A stretch of DNA of 64,000 nucleotides from Streptomyces sp. SID12488 (lineage in GTDB: Bacteria > Actinomycetota > Actinomycetes > Streptomycetales > Streptomycetaceae), in assembly GCF_010548275.1 (NCBI RefSeq), contig NZ_JAAGLT010000018.1:62001-126000 (forward strand). Reading direction: 5' to 3'. This document shows positions 35,870 to 44,666 of the stretch, in pieces. Each line of letters starts with the position of its first letter. Position 1 is the first letter of the stretch. Below the pieces are notes generated by a model. It was not told the DNA's origin. It saw only the letters and a program-made list of their open reading frames with translations, and did no database searches. Both the position numbers and the translations under genes were made by a program.

Positions 35870-38800
35870 GTGTCAAAGCCGCCGTTCACGCACCTGCACG
35901 TCCACACCCAGTACTCGCTGCTGGACGGTGCCGCGCGGCTCAAGGACATGTTCGACGCGTGCAACGAGATGGGCATGACCCATATCGCCATGTCCGACCA
36001 CGGCAACCTCCATGGCGCGTACGACTTCTTCCACACCGCCAAGAAGGCCGGCGTCACGCCGATCATCGGCATCGAGGCGTACGTGGCGCCCGAGTCGCGG
36101 CGCAACAAGCGGAAGATCCAGTGGGGCCAGCCGCACCAGAAGCGCGACGACGTGTCCGGTTCCGGCGGCTACACCCACAAGACGATCTGGGCGTCCAACG
36201 CGAAGGGCCTGCACAACCTCTTCCGGCTGTCCTCGGACGCGTACGCGGAGGGCTGGCTGCAGAAGTGGCCGCGCATGGACAAGGAGACCATCTCCCAGTG
36301 GTCCGAGGGGCTCATCGCCTCCACCGGCTGCCCCTCCGGCGAGCTCCAGACCCGGCTGCGCCTCGGCCAGAAGGAGGAGGCGCTCAAGGCTGCCTCCGAG
36401 TACCAGGACATCTTCGGCAAGGACCGGTACTTCCTGGAGCTGATGGACCACGGCATCGAGATCGAGAGCCGGGTCCGCGACGGTCTCCTGGAGATCGGCA
36501 AGAAGCTCGGCATCCCGCCCCTGGTGACGAACGACTCGCACTACACGTACGCGCACGAGTCGGTCGCGCACGACGCGCTGCTGTGCATCCAGACCGGCAA
36601 GAACCTCTCCGACCCCGACCGCTTCCGCTTCGACGGCACCGGCTACTACCTGAAGTCCACCGACGAGATGTACGCCATCGACTCCTCGGACGCCTGGCAG
36701 GAGGGCTGCGCCAACACCCTCCTGGTGGCCGAACAGATCGACATCTCCGGCATGTTCGAGGCCAGGAACCTCATGCCGAAGTTCGAGATCCCGGACGGCT
36801 TCACCGAGATCACCTGGTTCCAGGAGGAGGTCCGGCTCGGCATGAACCGCCGCTTCCCCGGCGGTGTCCCCGACGACCGCCAGAAGCAGGCGGAGTACGA
36901 GATGGACGTCATCATCCAGATGGGGTTCCCGGGGTACTTCCTCGTCGTCGCCGACTTCATCATGTGGGCCAAGAAGCAGGGCATCGCGGTCGGCCCCGGC
37001 CGTGGATCCGCAGCCGGTTCGATCGTCGCGTACGCCATGGGCATCACCGACCTCGACCCGATCCCGCACGGTCTGATCTTCGAGCGGTTCCTCAACCCCG
37101 AGCGCGTCTCCATGCCCGACGTCGACATCGACTTCGACGAACGCCGGCGCGTCGAGGTGATCCGGTACGTGACGGAGAAGTACGGCGCCGACAAGGTCGC
37201 CATGATCGGCACGTACGGCAAGATCAAGGCGAAGAACGCCATCAAGGACTCCGCGCGCGTGCTGGGTTACCCGTACGCGATGGGCGACCGGCTCACCAAG
37301 GCGATGCCCGCCGACGTCCTCGGCAAGGGCATCGACCTCAACGGCATCACCGACCCCACGCACCCGCGCTACAGCGAGGCCGGCGAGATCCGGGCGATGT
37401 ACGAGAACGAGCCCGACGTGAAGAAGGTCATCGACACCGCCAAGGGCGTCGAGGGCCTGGTCCGGCAGATGGGTGTCCACGCGGCCGGCGTCATCATGTC
37501 CAGCGAGCCCATCGTGGACCACGCCCCGATCTGGGTGCGGCACACCGACGGCGTGACCATCACACAGTGGGACTACCCGCAGTGCGAGTCGCTCGGCCTG
37601 CTGAAGATGGACTTCCTGGGCCTGCGCAACCTGACCATCATGGACGACGCCGTCAAGATGGTGAAGGCCGGCAAGGCCGTCGACCTCGACCTGCTGGCCC
37701 TGCCGCTCGACGATCCGGCGACGTTCGAACTGCTCCAGCGCGGCGACACCCTCGGGGTGTTCCAGTTCGACGGCGGCCCCATGCGCTCGCTGCTGCGGCT
37801 GATGAAGCCCGACAACTTCGAGGACATCTCCGCCGTCTCGGCGCTCTACCGACCCGGCCCGATGGGCATGGACTCGCACACCAACTACGCGCTGCGCAAG
37901 AACAAGCTCCAGGAGATCACCCCGATCCACAAGGAGCTGGAGGAGCCTCTCCAGGAGGTCCTCGCGGTCACCTACGGTCTGATCGTCTACCAGGAGCAGG
38001 TGCAGAAGGCCGCCCAGATCATCGCCGGGTACTCCCTCGGCGAGGCCGACATCCTGCGCCGCGTGATGGGCAAGAAGAAGCCCGACGAACTGGCCAAGAA
38101 CTTCACCATCTTCCAGGCCGGCGCCAAGAAGAACGGCTACAGCGACGAGGCGATCAAGGCCCTCTGGGACGTCCTGGTCCCCTTCGCCGGATACGCCTTC
38201 AACAAGGCCCACTCGGCCGCCTATGGGCTGGTGTCCTACTGGACCGCCTATCTGAAGGCCAACTACCCGGCCGAGTACATGGCGGGTCTGCTCACCTCGG
38301 TCAAGGACGACAAGGACAAGTCCGCGATCTATCTGAACGAGTGCCGGCGCATGGGCATCAAGGTGCTCCCGCCCAACGTCAACGAGTCGATGTCCAACTT
38401 CGCCGCCCAGGGCGACGACGTGATCCTCTTCGGCCTCTCCGCGGTGCGCAACGTCGGTACGAACGTCGTCGAGTCGATCATCAAGTCCCGCAACGCCAAG
38501 GGGAAGTACGGCTCCTTCCCCGACTACCTCGACAAGGTCGAGGCCGTCGTCTGCAACAAGCGGACCACGGAGTCGCTGATCAAGGCCGGCGCGTTCGACA
38601 GCATGGGGCACACCCGCAAGGGCCTCACCGCGCACTTCGAGCCGATGATCGACAACGTGGTCGCGGTGAAGCGGAAAGAGGCCGAGGGACAGTTCGACCT
38701 CTTCGGCGGCGACGAGGAGACCAACGAGCCCGGTTTCGGTCTCGACGTCGAGTTCACCACCGACGAGTGGGACAAGGCCTATCTGCTCGCCCAGGAGCGG

Positions 38801-39403
38801 GAGATGCTCGGACTGTACGTCTCCGACCACCCGCTCTTCGGCCTGGAGCACGTCCTGTCCGACAAGGCCGACGCGGGCATCTCCCAGCTCACCGGAGGCG
38901 AGCACGCGGACGGCGCGGTCGTCACCATCGGCGGCATCATCTCCGGCCTCCAGCGCAAGATGACCAAGCAGGGCAATGCCTGGGCCATCGCCACCGTCGA
39001 GGACCTCGCCGGTTCCATCGAGTGCATGTTCTTCCCGGCGACCTACCAGCTGGTGTCGACCCAACTCGTCGAGGACGCCGTCGTCTTCGTCAAGGGACGC
39101 CTCGACAAGCGCGAGGACGTACCCCGGCTGGTCGCGATGGAACTCCAGGTCCCCGACCTGTCCAACGCCGGCACCAACGCGCCCGTGATCCTCACGATCC
39201 CCGCGCTGAAGGTCACGCCGCCGATGATCAGCAGGCTCGGCGAGATCCTCAGCCACCACAAGGGCGAGAGCGAGGTCCGCATCAGACTCCAGGGACCGAG
39301 CAAGACCACCGTGCTGCGGCTCGACCGCCACCGGGTGAAGCCCGACCCGGCACTCTTCGGCGACCTGAAGGTGCTCCTCGGACCGTCCTGCCTCGCCGGC
39401 TGA
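35870..39403 (+). CDS. dnaE: DNA polymerase III alpha subunit DnaE
   Basis: A 1177-residue replicative polymerase. The PHP domain opens the protein (FTHLHVHTQYSLLDGA). The palm carries the catalytic aspartates in MPDVDIDFDERRR (about residues 417-429), and GPGRGSAAGS marks the start of the polymerase domain. A helix-hairpin-helix region and a C-terminal OB fold (VTIGGIISGLQRKMTKQG) follow. This is the normal actinobacterial DnaE1 length. The GTG start was chosen because it yields the canonical MSKPPFTHLH start. A 25-bp terminator follows. Confidence 0.97.
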   Translation: MSKPPFTHLHVHTQYSLLDGAARLKDMFDACNEMGMTHIAMSDHGNLHGAYDFFHTAKKAGVTPIIGIEAYVAPESRRNKRKIQWGQPHQKRDDVSGSGGYTHKTIWASNAKGLHNLFRLSSDAYAEGWLQKWPRMDKETISQWSEGLIASTGCPSGELQTRLRLGQKEEALKAASEYQDIFGKDRYFLELMDHGIEIESRVRDGLLEIGKKLGIPPLVTNDSHYTYAHESVAHDALLCIQTGKNLSDPDRFRFDGTGYYLKSTDEMYAIDSSDAWQEGCANTLLVAEQIDISGMFEARNLMPKFEIPDGFTEITWFQEEVRLGMNRRFPGGVPDDRQKQAEYEMDVIIQMGFPGYFLVVADFIMWAKKQGIAVGPGRGSAAGSIVAYAMGITDLDPIPHGLIFERFLNPERVSMPDVDIDFDERRRVEVIRYVTEKYGADKVAMIGTYGKIKAKNAIKDSARVLGYPYAMGDRLTKAMPADVLGKGIDLNGITDPTHPRYSEAGEIRAMYENEPDVKKVIDTAKGVEGLVRQMGVHAAGVIMSSEPIVDHAPIWVRHTDGVTITQWDYPQCESLGLLKMDFLGLRNLTIMDDAVKMVKAGKAVDLDLLALPLDDPATFELLQRGDTLGVFQFDGGPMRSLLRLMKPDNFEDISAVSALYRPGPMGMDSHTNYALRKNKLQEITPIHKELEEPLQEVLAVTYGLIVYQEQVQKAAQIIAGYSLGEADILRRVMGKKKPDELAKNFTIFQAGAKKNGYSDEAIKALWDVLVPFAGYAFNKAHSAAYGLVSYWTAYLKANYPAEYMAGLLTSVKDDKDKSAIYLNECRRMGIKVLPPNVNESMSNFAAQGDDVILFGLSAVRNVGTNVVESIIKSRNAKGKYGSFPDYLDKVEAVVCNKRTTESLIKAGAFDSMGHTRKGLTAHFEPMIDNVVAVKRKEAEGQFDLFGGDEETNEPGFGLDVEFTTDEWDKAYLLAQEREMLGLYVSDHPLFGLEHVLSDKADAGISQLTGGEHADGAVVTIGGIISGLQRKMTKQGNAWAIATVEDLAGSIECMFFPATYQLVSTQLVEDAVVFVKGRLDKREDVPRLVAMELQVPDLSNAGTNAPVILTIPALKVTPPMISRLGEILSHHKGESEVRIRLQGPSKTTVLRLDRHRVKPDPALFGDLKVLLGPSCLAG

Positions 39404-39407
39404 CCGG

Positions 39408-39459
39408 CGGACACAGTGAGGGGCGCACCCGGTTCCGGGTGCGCCCCTCACTGTGTCCG
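39408..39459. terminator. Bidirectional terminator between dnaE and a small gene
   Basis: Two 25-base arms (39408-39432 and 39435-39459) are perfect inverted copies, separated by TT. It follows the dnaE stop by 4 bases and lies 58 bases downstream of the minus-strand small gene, so it can serve both. There is no long T-run, as is usual in Streptomyces. Confidence 0.9.
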
Positions 39460-39516
39460 GGCTTCAACAGCCCGCTGTTCAGCTGTCTGTCGTACTCAGT
39501 GGCGGTTCAGTGGCGC

Positions 39517-39690
39517 TCAGTTGTGGCCGAAGCGCTTCTGCCGGCCCTTGCGTGCCATGTCACCGGGAGTCACCTGGGTGGCGCGCTGCTCGGCCTGTGA
39601 CTCCATCGAGGAGGACTTCGCCTGCTCGGTACCGCGCTCGGCCTGCGACGCCTGTTCGTGCGGGCGACTCTGCTTCTTGTTCTTGGCCAT
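39517..39690 (-). CDS. Small hydrophilic protein, unknown function
   Basis: A 57-residue protein, MAKNKKQSRPHEQ at the start and ending RKGRQKRFGHN, rich in Lys, Gln, Glu, Ser and Arg, with no membrane segment or cysteine. The start is firm: AGGAGGAAG lies 6-15 bases upstream of the ATG, and the coding stretch is bounded by a terminator. It is probably an intrinsically disordered small protein of the type found in streptomycetes. Function unknown. Confidence 0.8.
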   Translation of the reverse strand: MAKNKKQSRPHEQASQAERGTEQAKSSSMESQAEQRATQVTPGDMARKGRQKRFGHN

Positions 39691-39777
39691 GGTGATCTTC
39701 CTCCTGAAGGTGATCTGGGGGCCAGAGACCGGAATCAGATTCACATGACCTGACAAAGCGCGCATGTCGGAGAATTA

Positions 39778-39800
39778 CCGTGCGTAATGCCGTGCGTAAT
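39778..39800. repeat. Direct repeat between divergent small gene and NYN gene
   Basis: CCGTGCGTAAT occurs twice (39778-39788 and 39790-39800), offset by 12 bases, about one helical turn. TAGGGT, a possible -10 for the NYN gene, begins on the last base of the second copy. The spacing suggests a site for a protein binding one face of the DNA. Confidence 0.45.
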
Positions 39801-39940
39801 AGGGTCGAGTCGTGCGGTGGGACTCCCGGCCGACCCGGGGAACGCCACGCCGAAGATCGAGTTCGGGCCGTTAACCCCCGCGCGGTCGGGCAGACTCGAA
39901 GCAAGCCCGAAGCAAACCTCCCGGAAAGAGGGTGGATCGC

Positions 39941-41161
39941 GTGGACCGCTGCATCGTCCTGGTGGACGCCGGGTATCTGCTGGGGGCCGCCGCGAGTCTT
40001 CTCGCCGGAGAGCCCTCGCGCTCCCGCATCACCGTCGACCACCCCGCCCTCATCCAGGGCCTGCGAGAACGCGCCGAATCGGACACCGAACGGCCGCTGC
40101 TGCGTATCTACTGGTTCGACGGCGCCCCCGACCGGGTGCCCCAGCCCGAGCACCGCAGACTCCGCGTGATGCCCAGGGTCACCGTCCGGCTCGGCGCCCT
40201 GACCCGCAGCGACGGACGGTGGGCCCAGAAGGGCGTCGACGCCGCCATGCACGCCGAGTTGACCGAGCTGGCCCGCAACCGCGCCTGCTCCGACATCGTC
40301 CTCGTCACCGGCGACGGCGATCTGCTGCCGGGCATGATGGCGGCCAAGGAGCACGGAGTCGCCGTACACCTGTGGGCCGTGCAGGCCGCCGACGGTGACT
40401 ACAACCAGTCCGAGGACCTGGTTGCCGAGGCCGACGAGCGGCGCGTCCTCGACCGTGTGTGGATCACCAAGGCCGTACGGGCCAAGGACCTCGGCGGGGT
40501 CTGCGCGCCGCAGCCGGCCCCCCGCCCCGAGATCGCCGCGATCCTGTCCGCGCCGCTGCCCGAGTCGGCGCACGCGCAGGCGGCCGGGCGGGACACCGGC
40601 GAGCAGCAGGAGCACTCGGCGGCGCCCGCCGAGCAGGACGGTGAGCAGGAGCGCGTACCCACCGCCAAGGGCGTACCGACCCCCAAGGACCTGGCCGCGC
40701 TGCGGGCCCCCGGAGCCCAGCCCGCCCAGCATCCCGCCAACGCGACCCTGCGCTGGTCCTCCGACAAGGGCTGGGTCGACCGGCCGGGCGTGGCCGCCGA
40801 GCCCCCCGAGATCGCCGCCATGCCGACGCTCGCCCAGCTCACCTCCGCCGAGCAGCGCTGGGCCGACCGCGAGGAGGACATCACCACGGTCGGCGGTGAT
40901 CCGTACGAGGTCGGACAGGTGTTCTCGCGCCGCTGGATGGAACGCCTCCCGGAACCCGCCCAGGTGCAGAAACTGTCCACGATGTACCCCCGCATCCCGC
41001 ACCGCATCGACGGCGAACTGCTGCGTTACGCCGCCCGCTTCGGCCTGCTCGCCCACAAGGACGACCAGATCGACGAGCACGACCGGTACGCGATCAGGGC
41101 CGGTTTCTGGCGCGAGATCGACGTCCGTACGACCGCGGAACACGCGCCCGCCGGGGAGTGA
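39941..41161 (+). CDS. NYN domain protein (PIN-like putative nuclease)
   Basis: A 406-residue protein. The N-terminal NYN domain has the acidic residues expected of a PIN-like nuclease site: Asp9 in VLVDAGYLLG, Asp in the WAQKGVDAAMHAEL motif, and DIVLVTGDGDLLPGM. A low-complexity Ala/Glu/Gln linker (about residues 190-270) and a unique C-terminal domain follow. NYN proteins are thought to cut RNA. I prefer the GTG at 39941, with AGAGGGTG upstream, to the GTG at 39932 that sits on top of the ribosome-binding site. Confidence 0.85.
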   Translation: MDRCIVLVDAGYLLGAAASLLAGEPSRSRITVDHPALIQGLRERAESDTERPLLRIYWFDGAPDRVPQPEHRRLRVMPRVTVRLGALTRSDGRWAQKGVDAAMHAELTELARNRACSDIVLVTGDGDLLPGMMAAKEHGVAVHLWAVQAADGDYNQSEDLVAEADERRVLDRVWITKAVRAKDLGGVCAPQPAPRPEIAAILSAPLPESAHAQAAGRDTGEQQEHSAAPAEQDGEQERVPTAKGVPTPKDLAALRAPGAQPAQHPANATLRWSSDKGWVDRPGVAAEPPEIAAMPTLAQLTSAEQRWADREEDITTVGGDPYEVGQVFSRRWMERLPEPAQVQKLSTMYPRIPHRIDGELLRYAARFGLLAHKDDQIDEHDRYAIRAGFWREIDVRTTAEHAPAGE

Positions 41162-41220
41162 GCCGCCCCGCGTGGAAGGGCGTGGCGGGGGTTGGATTTC
41201 AGGCGGAGTCGGGCACCCCG

Positions 41221-41226
41221 TACTCT
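41221..41226 (+). promoter_or_regulatory. Putative -10 of a leaderless ABC transporter promoter
   Basis: TACTCT exactly 7 bases before the GTG at 41234, without any Shine-Dalgarno. This is the clearest case in the window of the pattern that marks leaderless transcripts. The -35 is weak. Confidence 0.5.
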
Positions 41227-41233
41227 CGCCTTC

Positions 41234-42250
41234 GTGAGTACGCGCACGGCACACGCAGCCCGACACGGTGACGACGTCGTGTGCGCGGTGCGCGATCTCA
41301 CCAAGACGTATCGGGCGGTACGCGGCCGACGCGGCGCCCCCGGAACACCCGAGGTGCAGGCCACCGACGCCGTCGACCTGGACGTCCGGCGCGGTGAGAT
41401 CTTCGGCCTGCTCGGGCCGAACGGCGCCGGCAAGTCGAGCCTCGTCCGGCAGATCACCGGCCTGATGCGCCCCGACCGGGGCAGCGTCGAGATCCTGGGC
41501 CACGACGTCGTGCGCCACCCGGAGCGGGCGGCGCGCATCCTCGCCTACCTCGGGCAGGAGTCCAGCGCCCTCGACGAACTGACCGTCTCGCTCGCCGTCG
41601 AGACCACCGCGCGACTGCGCGGCCTGGAGGTACGGCAGGCGCGGGCGGAACGGGACGCGGTCCTGGACGAACTGGGCCTCACGACTTTGGCCGCGCGGCC
41701 CATCCGCAAGCTGTCCGGCGGGCAACGGCGGCTCGCGTGCTTCGCCACCGTACTTGTCGGGGAACGGCCGCTGCTCGTCCTCGACGAGCCGACGACCGGG
41801 ATGGATCCGGTGGCGCGGCGGGCGGTGTGGTCGGCGGTCGACCGGCGGCGCGCCGAGCGTGGTACGACGGTGCTGCTGGTGACGCACAACGTGATCGAGG
41901 CCGAGACGGTTCTCGACCGGGTGGCTGTTCTCGACCGGGGGCGGGTGATCGCGTGCGACACCCCGGCCGGGCTGAAGGAGCAGGTGGCCGGTGAGGTTCG
42001 CGTCGATCTGGTCTGGCGGGAGGCGGCGCCGCTGCACGTCCCCGAGGTCGCCGCGCTGCGGGACCGGGCCGTCGAGTCCGGGCGCAGATGGACCTTGCGG
42101 CTGGCTCCCGAGGAGGCCCGCGCGGCTGTCGCCACCGTCACCGGCGGGGCCGCCTTCACGGCGCTGGACGATTTCACCCTGGCCACGCCGAGCCTGGAGG
42201 ACGTGTACCTGGCGCTCGGCGGGAACGCGCAGGGGCTGGTGAAGGCGTGA
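41234..42250 (+). CDS. ABC transporter ATP-binding protein
   Basis: A 338-residue ATPase of the DrrA/NodI export type. Walker A is GPNGAGKSS (residues 61-69), the signature is LSGGQRR, Walker B is LLVLDEPTTGMDP, and the switch histidine is in LVTHN. A C-terminal extension of about 90 residues follows, as in drug and lipid exporters. The substrate is unknown. It pairs with the ABC-2 permease at 42372. The start is set by the leaderless -10. Confidence 0.92.
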   Translation: MSTRTAHAARHGDDVVCAVRDLTKTYRAVRGRRGAPGTPEVQATDAVDLDVRRGEIFGLLGPNGAGKSSLVRQITGLMRPDRGSVEILGHDVVRHPERAARILAYLGQESSALDELTVSLAVETTARLRGLEVRQARAERDAVLDELGLTTLAARPIRKLSGGQRRLACFATVLVGERPLLVLDEPTTGMDPVARRAVWSAVDRRRAERGTTVLLVTHNVIEAETVLDRVAVLDRGRVIACDTPAGLKEQVAGEVRVDLVWREAAPLHVPEVAALRDRAVESGRRWTLRLAPEEARAAVATVTGGAAFTALDDFTLATPSLEDVYLALGGNAQGLVKA

Positions 42251-42375
42251 GCGGCCCGGCAGGTATGACCGGTGTGAGCGCGGGGGGCTTCGGATCCGTA
42301 CGGGTGGGTGTGCGGGCGCTGGTGGGGGAGAGGGCGGCTGTCGTGACCGGGACGAAGAGGAGCAGCTCGACGTGA
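42247..42375 (+). CDS. Possible 42-residue coupled small ORF
   Basis: A frame of 42 residues (MSGPAGMTGVSAGG at the start, ending KRSSST) exactly bridges the ABC ATPase and permease genes, with GTGA overlaps at both ends. It has no recognisable domain. It may be a real coupled small protein, or translation through it may simply carry ribosomes to the permease start. Coding evidence is limited to the overlaps and the lack of stops. Confidence 0.35.
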   Translation: MSGPAGMTGVSAGGFGSVRVGVRALVGERAAVVTGTKRSSST

Positions 42376-43199
42376 GTGTCGTACCCGCCGAGGTGCTGCC
42401 GGGCAGCGCCCTGGCCATGGAGGAGACGCCCGCGCGCCGCGCGACGGCCGAGCTCGGGCCGCGTGCGCGGCTGTGGCCCGCGCTCGTCGCGGTGTACCGG
42501 GCGCAGCTGTCCCGGGCCCGGGTCGCGCGGATTCCGCTGCTGTTCGTGGCGACCTTCCAGTCCGTCGGGATCATGATCCTGATGCGGGGGGTCGTGGACG
42601 GGGACGGCGAGGCGCGCGCCGTGGTGGCCGGGGCCTCGGTGCTGGTCGTGGCCTTTGTCGCGCTGAATCTGCTCGCCCAGTACTTCGGGCAGCTGCGGGC
42701 CAGTGGTGGACTCGACCACTACGCGACGCTGCCGGTACCGCCCGCGGCCGTGGTGCTGGGAGCGGCGGGCGCGTACGCCTCCTTCACGGTGCCGGGGACC
42801 GTCGTCACGGCGGTGTTCGGGTGCCTGCTGTACGGGCTGCCGCTGACGCATCTGTGGGTGCTCGCCCTCGTGATCCCGCTCGCGGGGGCCGCGCTCGCCG
42901 GGCTCGGTGCCGCGTTCGGCCTGCTCGCGCCCCGGCCGGAACTGGCCACGCTGCTCGGGCAGTTGGGTATGTCGGCGGCGCTGCTGCTGGGGGTGCTGCC
43001 GGCGGACCGGATGCCGGGGGTGGTGCGGTTCGCGCGGGATCTGCTGCCTTCCACGTACGGCGTCGAGGCCTTCGCCCGGACCTTCGGGTCGGACCCCGAC
43101 TGGGCCTTCGTGTTCGGTGACCTCGCCGTGTGCGCGGGGGTCGGAGTGGTCTCGCTGGCCGTCGCGACCTGGGCGTACCGTCGGGCGGCCGTCCGGTGA
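42372..43199 (+). CDS. ABC-2 type transporter permease
   Basis: A 275-residue permease with six likely membrane segments (the first about residues 55-72) after a 45-residue hydrophilic N-terminus, and the family motif LPADRMPGVVRFARDLLPSTY near the end. It forms the export channel with the ATPase upstream. The substrate is unknown. Start GTG at 42372 overlaps the stop of the bridging frame; no strong ribosome-binding site precedes it, which fits translational coupling. Confidence 0.87.
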   Translation: MSVVPAEVLPGSALAMEETPARRATAELGPRARLWPALVAVYRAQLSRARVARIPLLFVATFQSVGIMILMRGVVDGDGEARAVVAGASVLVVAFVALNLLAQYFGQLRASGGLDHYATLPVPPAAVVLGAAGAYASFTVPGTVVTAVFGCLLYGLPLTHLWVLALVIPLAGAALAGLGAAFGLLAPRPELATLLGQLGMSAALLLGVLPADRMPGVVRFARDLLPSTYGVEAFARTFGSDPDWAFVFGDLAVCAGVGVVSLAVATWAYRRAAVR

Positions 43200-43233
43200 C
43201 GCGCCGCACAGACGGGCCTGGCACGATGTCAGG

Positions 43234-43962
43234 GTGACCGCACCGCTGACTCCGCCTCCGCCGCCGCATCAAGAGCCCTCCCACGACCGTGACGAGGCCT
43301 CGCGGTCCCCGCAGCCGCTGCAGCAGCAGCCCTCGCTCCAGCAGGCCCCGGACGGCCGGTCCCGGCAGTTCTGGCCGGATCCGTCGGGGGGAAGCGGGTT
43401 CGCACCGGCGTACAGCCAGGACGGCCCCGGAATGAAGACCGAGCTGCGGGAGGCCGCCGTCGTCACGGTGGCTCTGGCGCTCGGTGGGGTGCTGCTCGGG
43501 CTGTTGTGGTGGTGGCTGGCGCCGAGTGTGCCGCTGGTCGGTGACATCGTCGAGAACCGGTGGATCGTGTACGTCAAGGACAGCGAGGGCGAGCAGGCGA
43601 TGGGGGTCGACGGAACGTTCACTCTGCTGGCGTTGGCCCTGGGGACGGTGAGTGCGCTGGCGGCGTTCCTGGTGCGGCGGCGCGGGGGTGTGCCGCTGGT
43701 GGTCGCGCTGACGGTCGGGGGGCTGCTCGGGTCGGTGCTGGCGTGGCGGCTGGGGGTGTGGCTGGGGCCCACCCAGGATGTGCTCGCGCACGCGAAGGAC
43801 GTGGGTAAGGGGGTCGCGTTCTCGGCGCCGCTGAAGTTGGGGGCGAAGGGGGCGTTGCTGGTGTGGTCCGTGGCGGCGCTGGTGGTGCATCTGGGGTTGA
43901 CGGGGTTGTTCGGGCCCAGGGATCCGGAGCCCGAGGTCTATGGGCCGGTGCCTCCGGTCTGA
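43234..43962 (+). CDS. DUF2567 membrane protein
   Basis: A 242-residue actinobacterial protein. A Pro/Gln-rich disordered N-terminus (residues 1-65) is followed by four membrane segments (about 74-95, 129-147, 154-174 and 208-225) and an extracellular loop with VENRWIVYVKDSEGEQAMGVDG. Function unknown. CACGAT lies 6 bases before the GTG and there is no Shine-Dalgarno, again suggesting a leaderless transcript. It converges on the YbaK gene. Confidence 0.8.
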   Translation: MTAPLTPPPPPHQEPSHDRDEASRSPQPLQQQPSLQQAPDGRSRQFWPDPSGGSGFAPAYSQDGPGMKTELREAAVVTVALALGGVLLGLLWWWLAPSVPLVGDIVENRWIVYVKDSEGEQAMGVDGTFTLLALALGTVSALAAFLVRRRGGVPLVVALTVGGLLGSVLAWRLGVWLGPTQDVLAHAKDVGKGVAFSAPLKLGAKGALLVWSVAALVVHLGLTGLFGPRDPEPEVYGPVPPV

Positions 43963-43980
43963 CCTGCGGTTTCTTCGCCC

Positions 43981-44110
43981 CTGCCGCCCCTACCCGTCTC
44001 ATCCTGTACCTGGGGGCTGCGCCCCCGGACCCCCCTTGTCGCGCTGAAGGCGCTCGTCCTCAAACTCCCCCAGAGGGGGCCCCCAGACGGGCTGGGTGGT
44101 GCGGGTCAGG
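43981..44110. repeat. Second type of dispersed intergenic repeat with hairpins
   Basis: Lies in the 188-base convergent gap. It holds a GGGGGC-TGC-GCCCCC hairpin (44012-44026) followed by ACCCCCCTTGTCGCGCTGAAG and CTCGTCCTCAAACTC-like phrases, then ACGGGCTGG. I recognise this as a common Streptomyces intergenic element; only one copy is seen here. It may act as a bidirectional terminator. Confidence 0.6.
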
Positions 44111-44150
44111 GCTGAAGGGCACCGCCTGTGCCGGCGGCCCCGTCGAGAGG

Positions 44151-44648
44151 TCACGCGCGGGCGATCGGGGCCCTTACCGCCTCGGTCAGGCTCGCGAGGT
44201 CCCCGGGGGACAGTTCGACCTCCAGGCCCCGGCGGCCCGCCGAGACGCAGATCGTGGCGTATGCGTCCGCCGACGCGTCCAGGACCGTCCGGAGCTTCTT
44301 GCGCTGGCCCAGGGGGGAGATGCCGCCCCTGACATAGCCCGTCGTGCGTTCCGCGAGCGTCGGGTCCGCCATCGACGCCCGTTTGCCCGACACCGCCGTC
44401 GCCAGCGCCTTCAGGTCCAGTTGGCCCGCCACCGGGACCACCGCGACAGTCAGTACTCCGTCCACGTCCGCCACCAGGGTCTTGAAGACGCGCTCCGGCG
44501 ACACCCCCATCGCCTCGGCTGCCTCCTCGCCGTACGAGGGATGCGCGGGGTCGTGCTCGTACGCGTGCACCGTGTACGTGACGCCCGCAGCCGTCAGCGC
44601 CACCGTCGCAGGGGTTCCGCCCGACTGCTGCGGCTTCTTCTTCGCCAT
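44151..44648 (-). CDS. YbaK/EbsC-type Cys-tRNA(Pro) deacylase
   Basis: A 165-residue aminoacyl-tRNA editing domain protein. The family pattern is present: HPSYGEEAAEAMGVSPERVFKTLV, the conserved lysine in FKTLV, and GGISPLGQRKKL. YbaK enzymes hydrolyse Cys-tRNA(Pro) misacylated by prolyl-tRNA synthetase. The ATG lies 18 bases after the LON-domain gene, so the two are likely co-transcribed. Confidence 0.9.
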   Translation of the reverse strand: MAKKKPQQSGGTPATVALTAAGVTYTVHAYEHDPAHPSYGEEAAEAMGVSPERVFKTLVADVDGVLTVAVVPVAGQLDLKALATAVSGKRASMADPTLAERTTGYVRGGISPLGQRKKLRTVLDASADAYATICVSAGRRGLEVELSPGDLASLTEAVRAPIARA

Positions 44649-44666
44649 CCCGAGTCCTGCTCCCTG

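Noticed and set aside
35873..39451. A 1192-codon open frame antisense to dnaE, and similar very long frames at 22212-25826 (+), 39560-42574 (-), 32856-35978 (+), 26796-29030 (-) and 11831-14095 (-)
   Set aside because: They mirror real genes with strong family motifs on the other strand; in very GC-rich DNA stop codons are rare in the shadow frames, and their products are low-complexity with no domains.
39690..39780. A SigR-type promoter (GGAAT with a distal GTT) before the small basic protein
   Set aside because: GGAAT occurs but no GTT lies at the required spacing in the right orientation.
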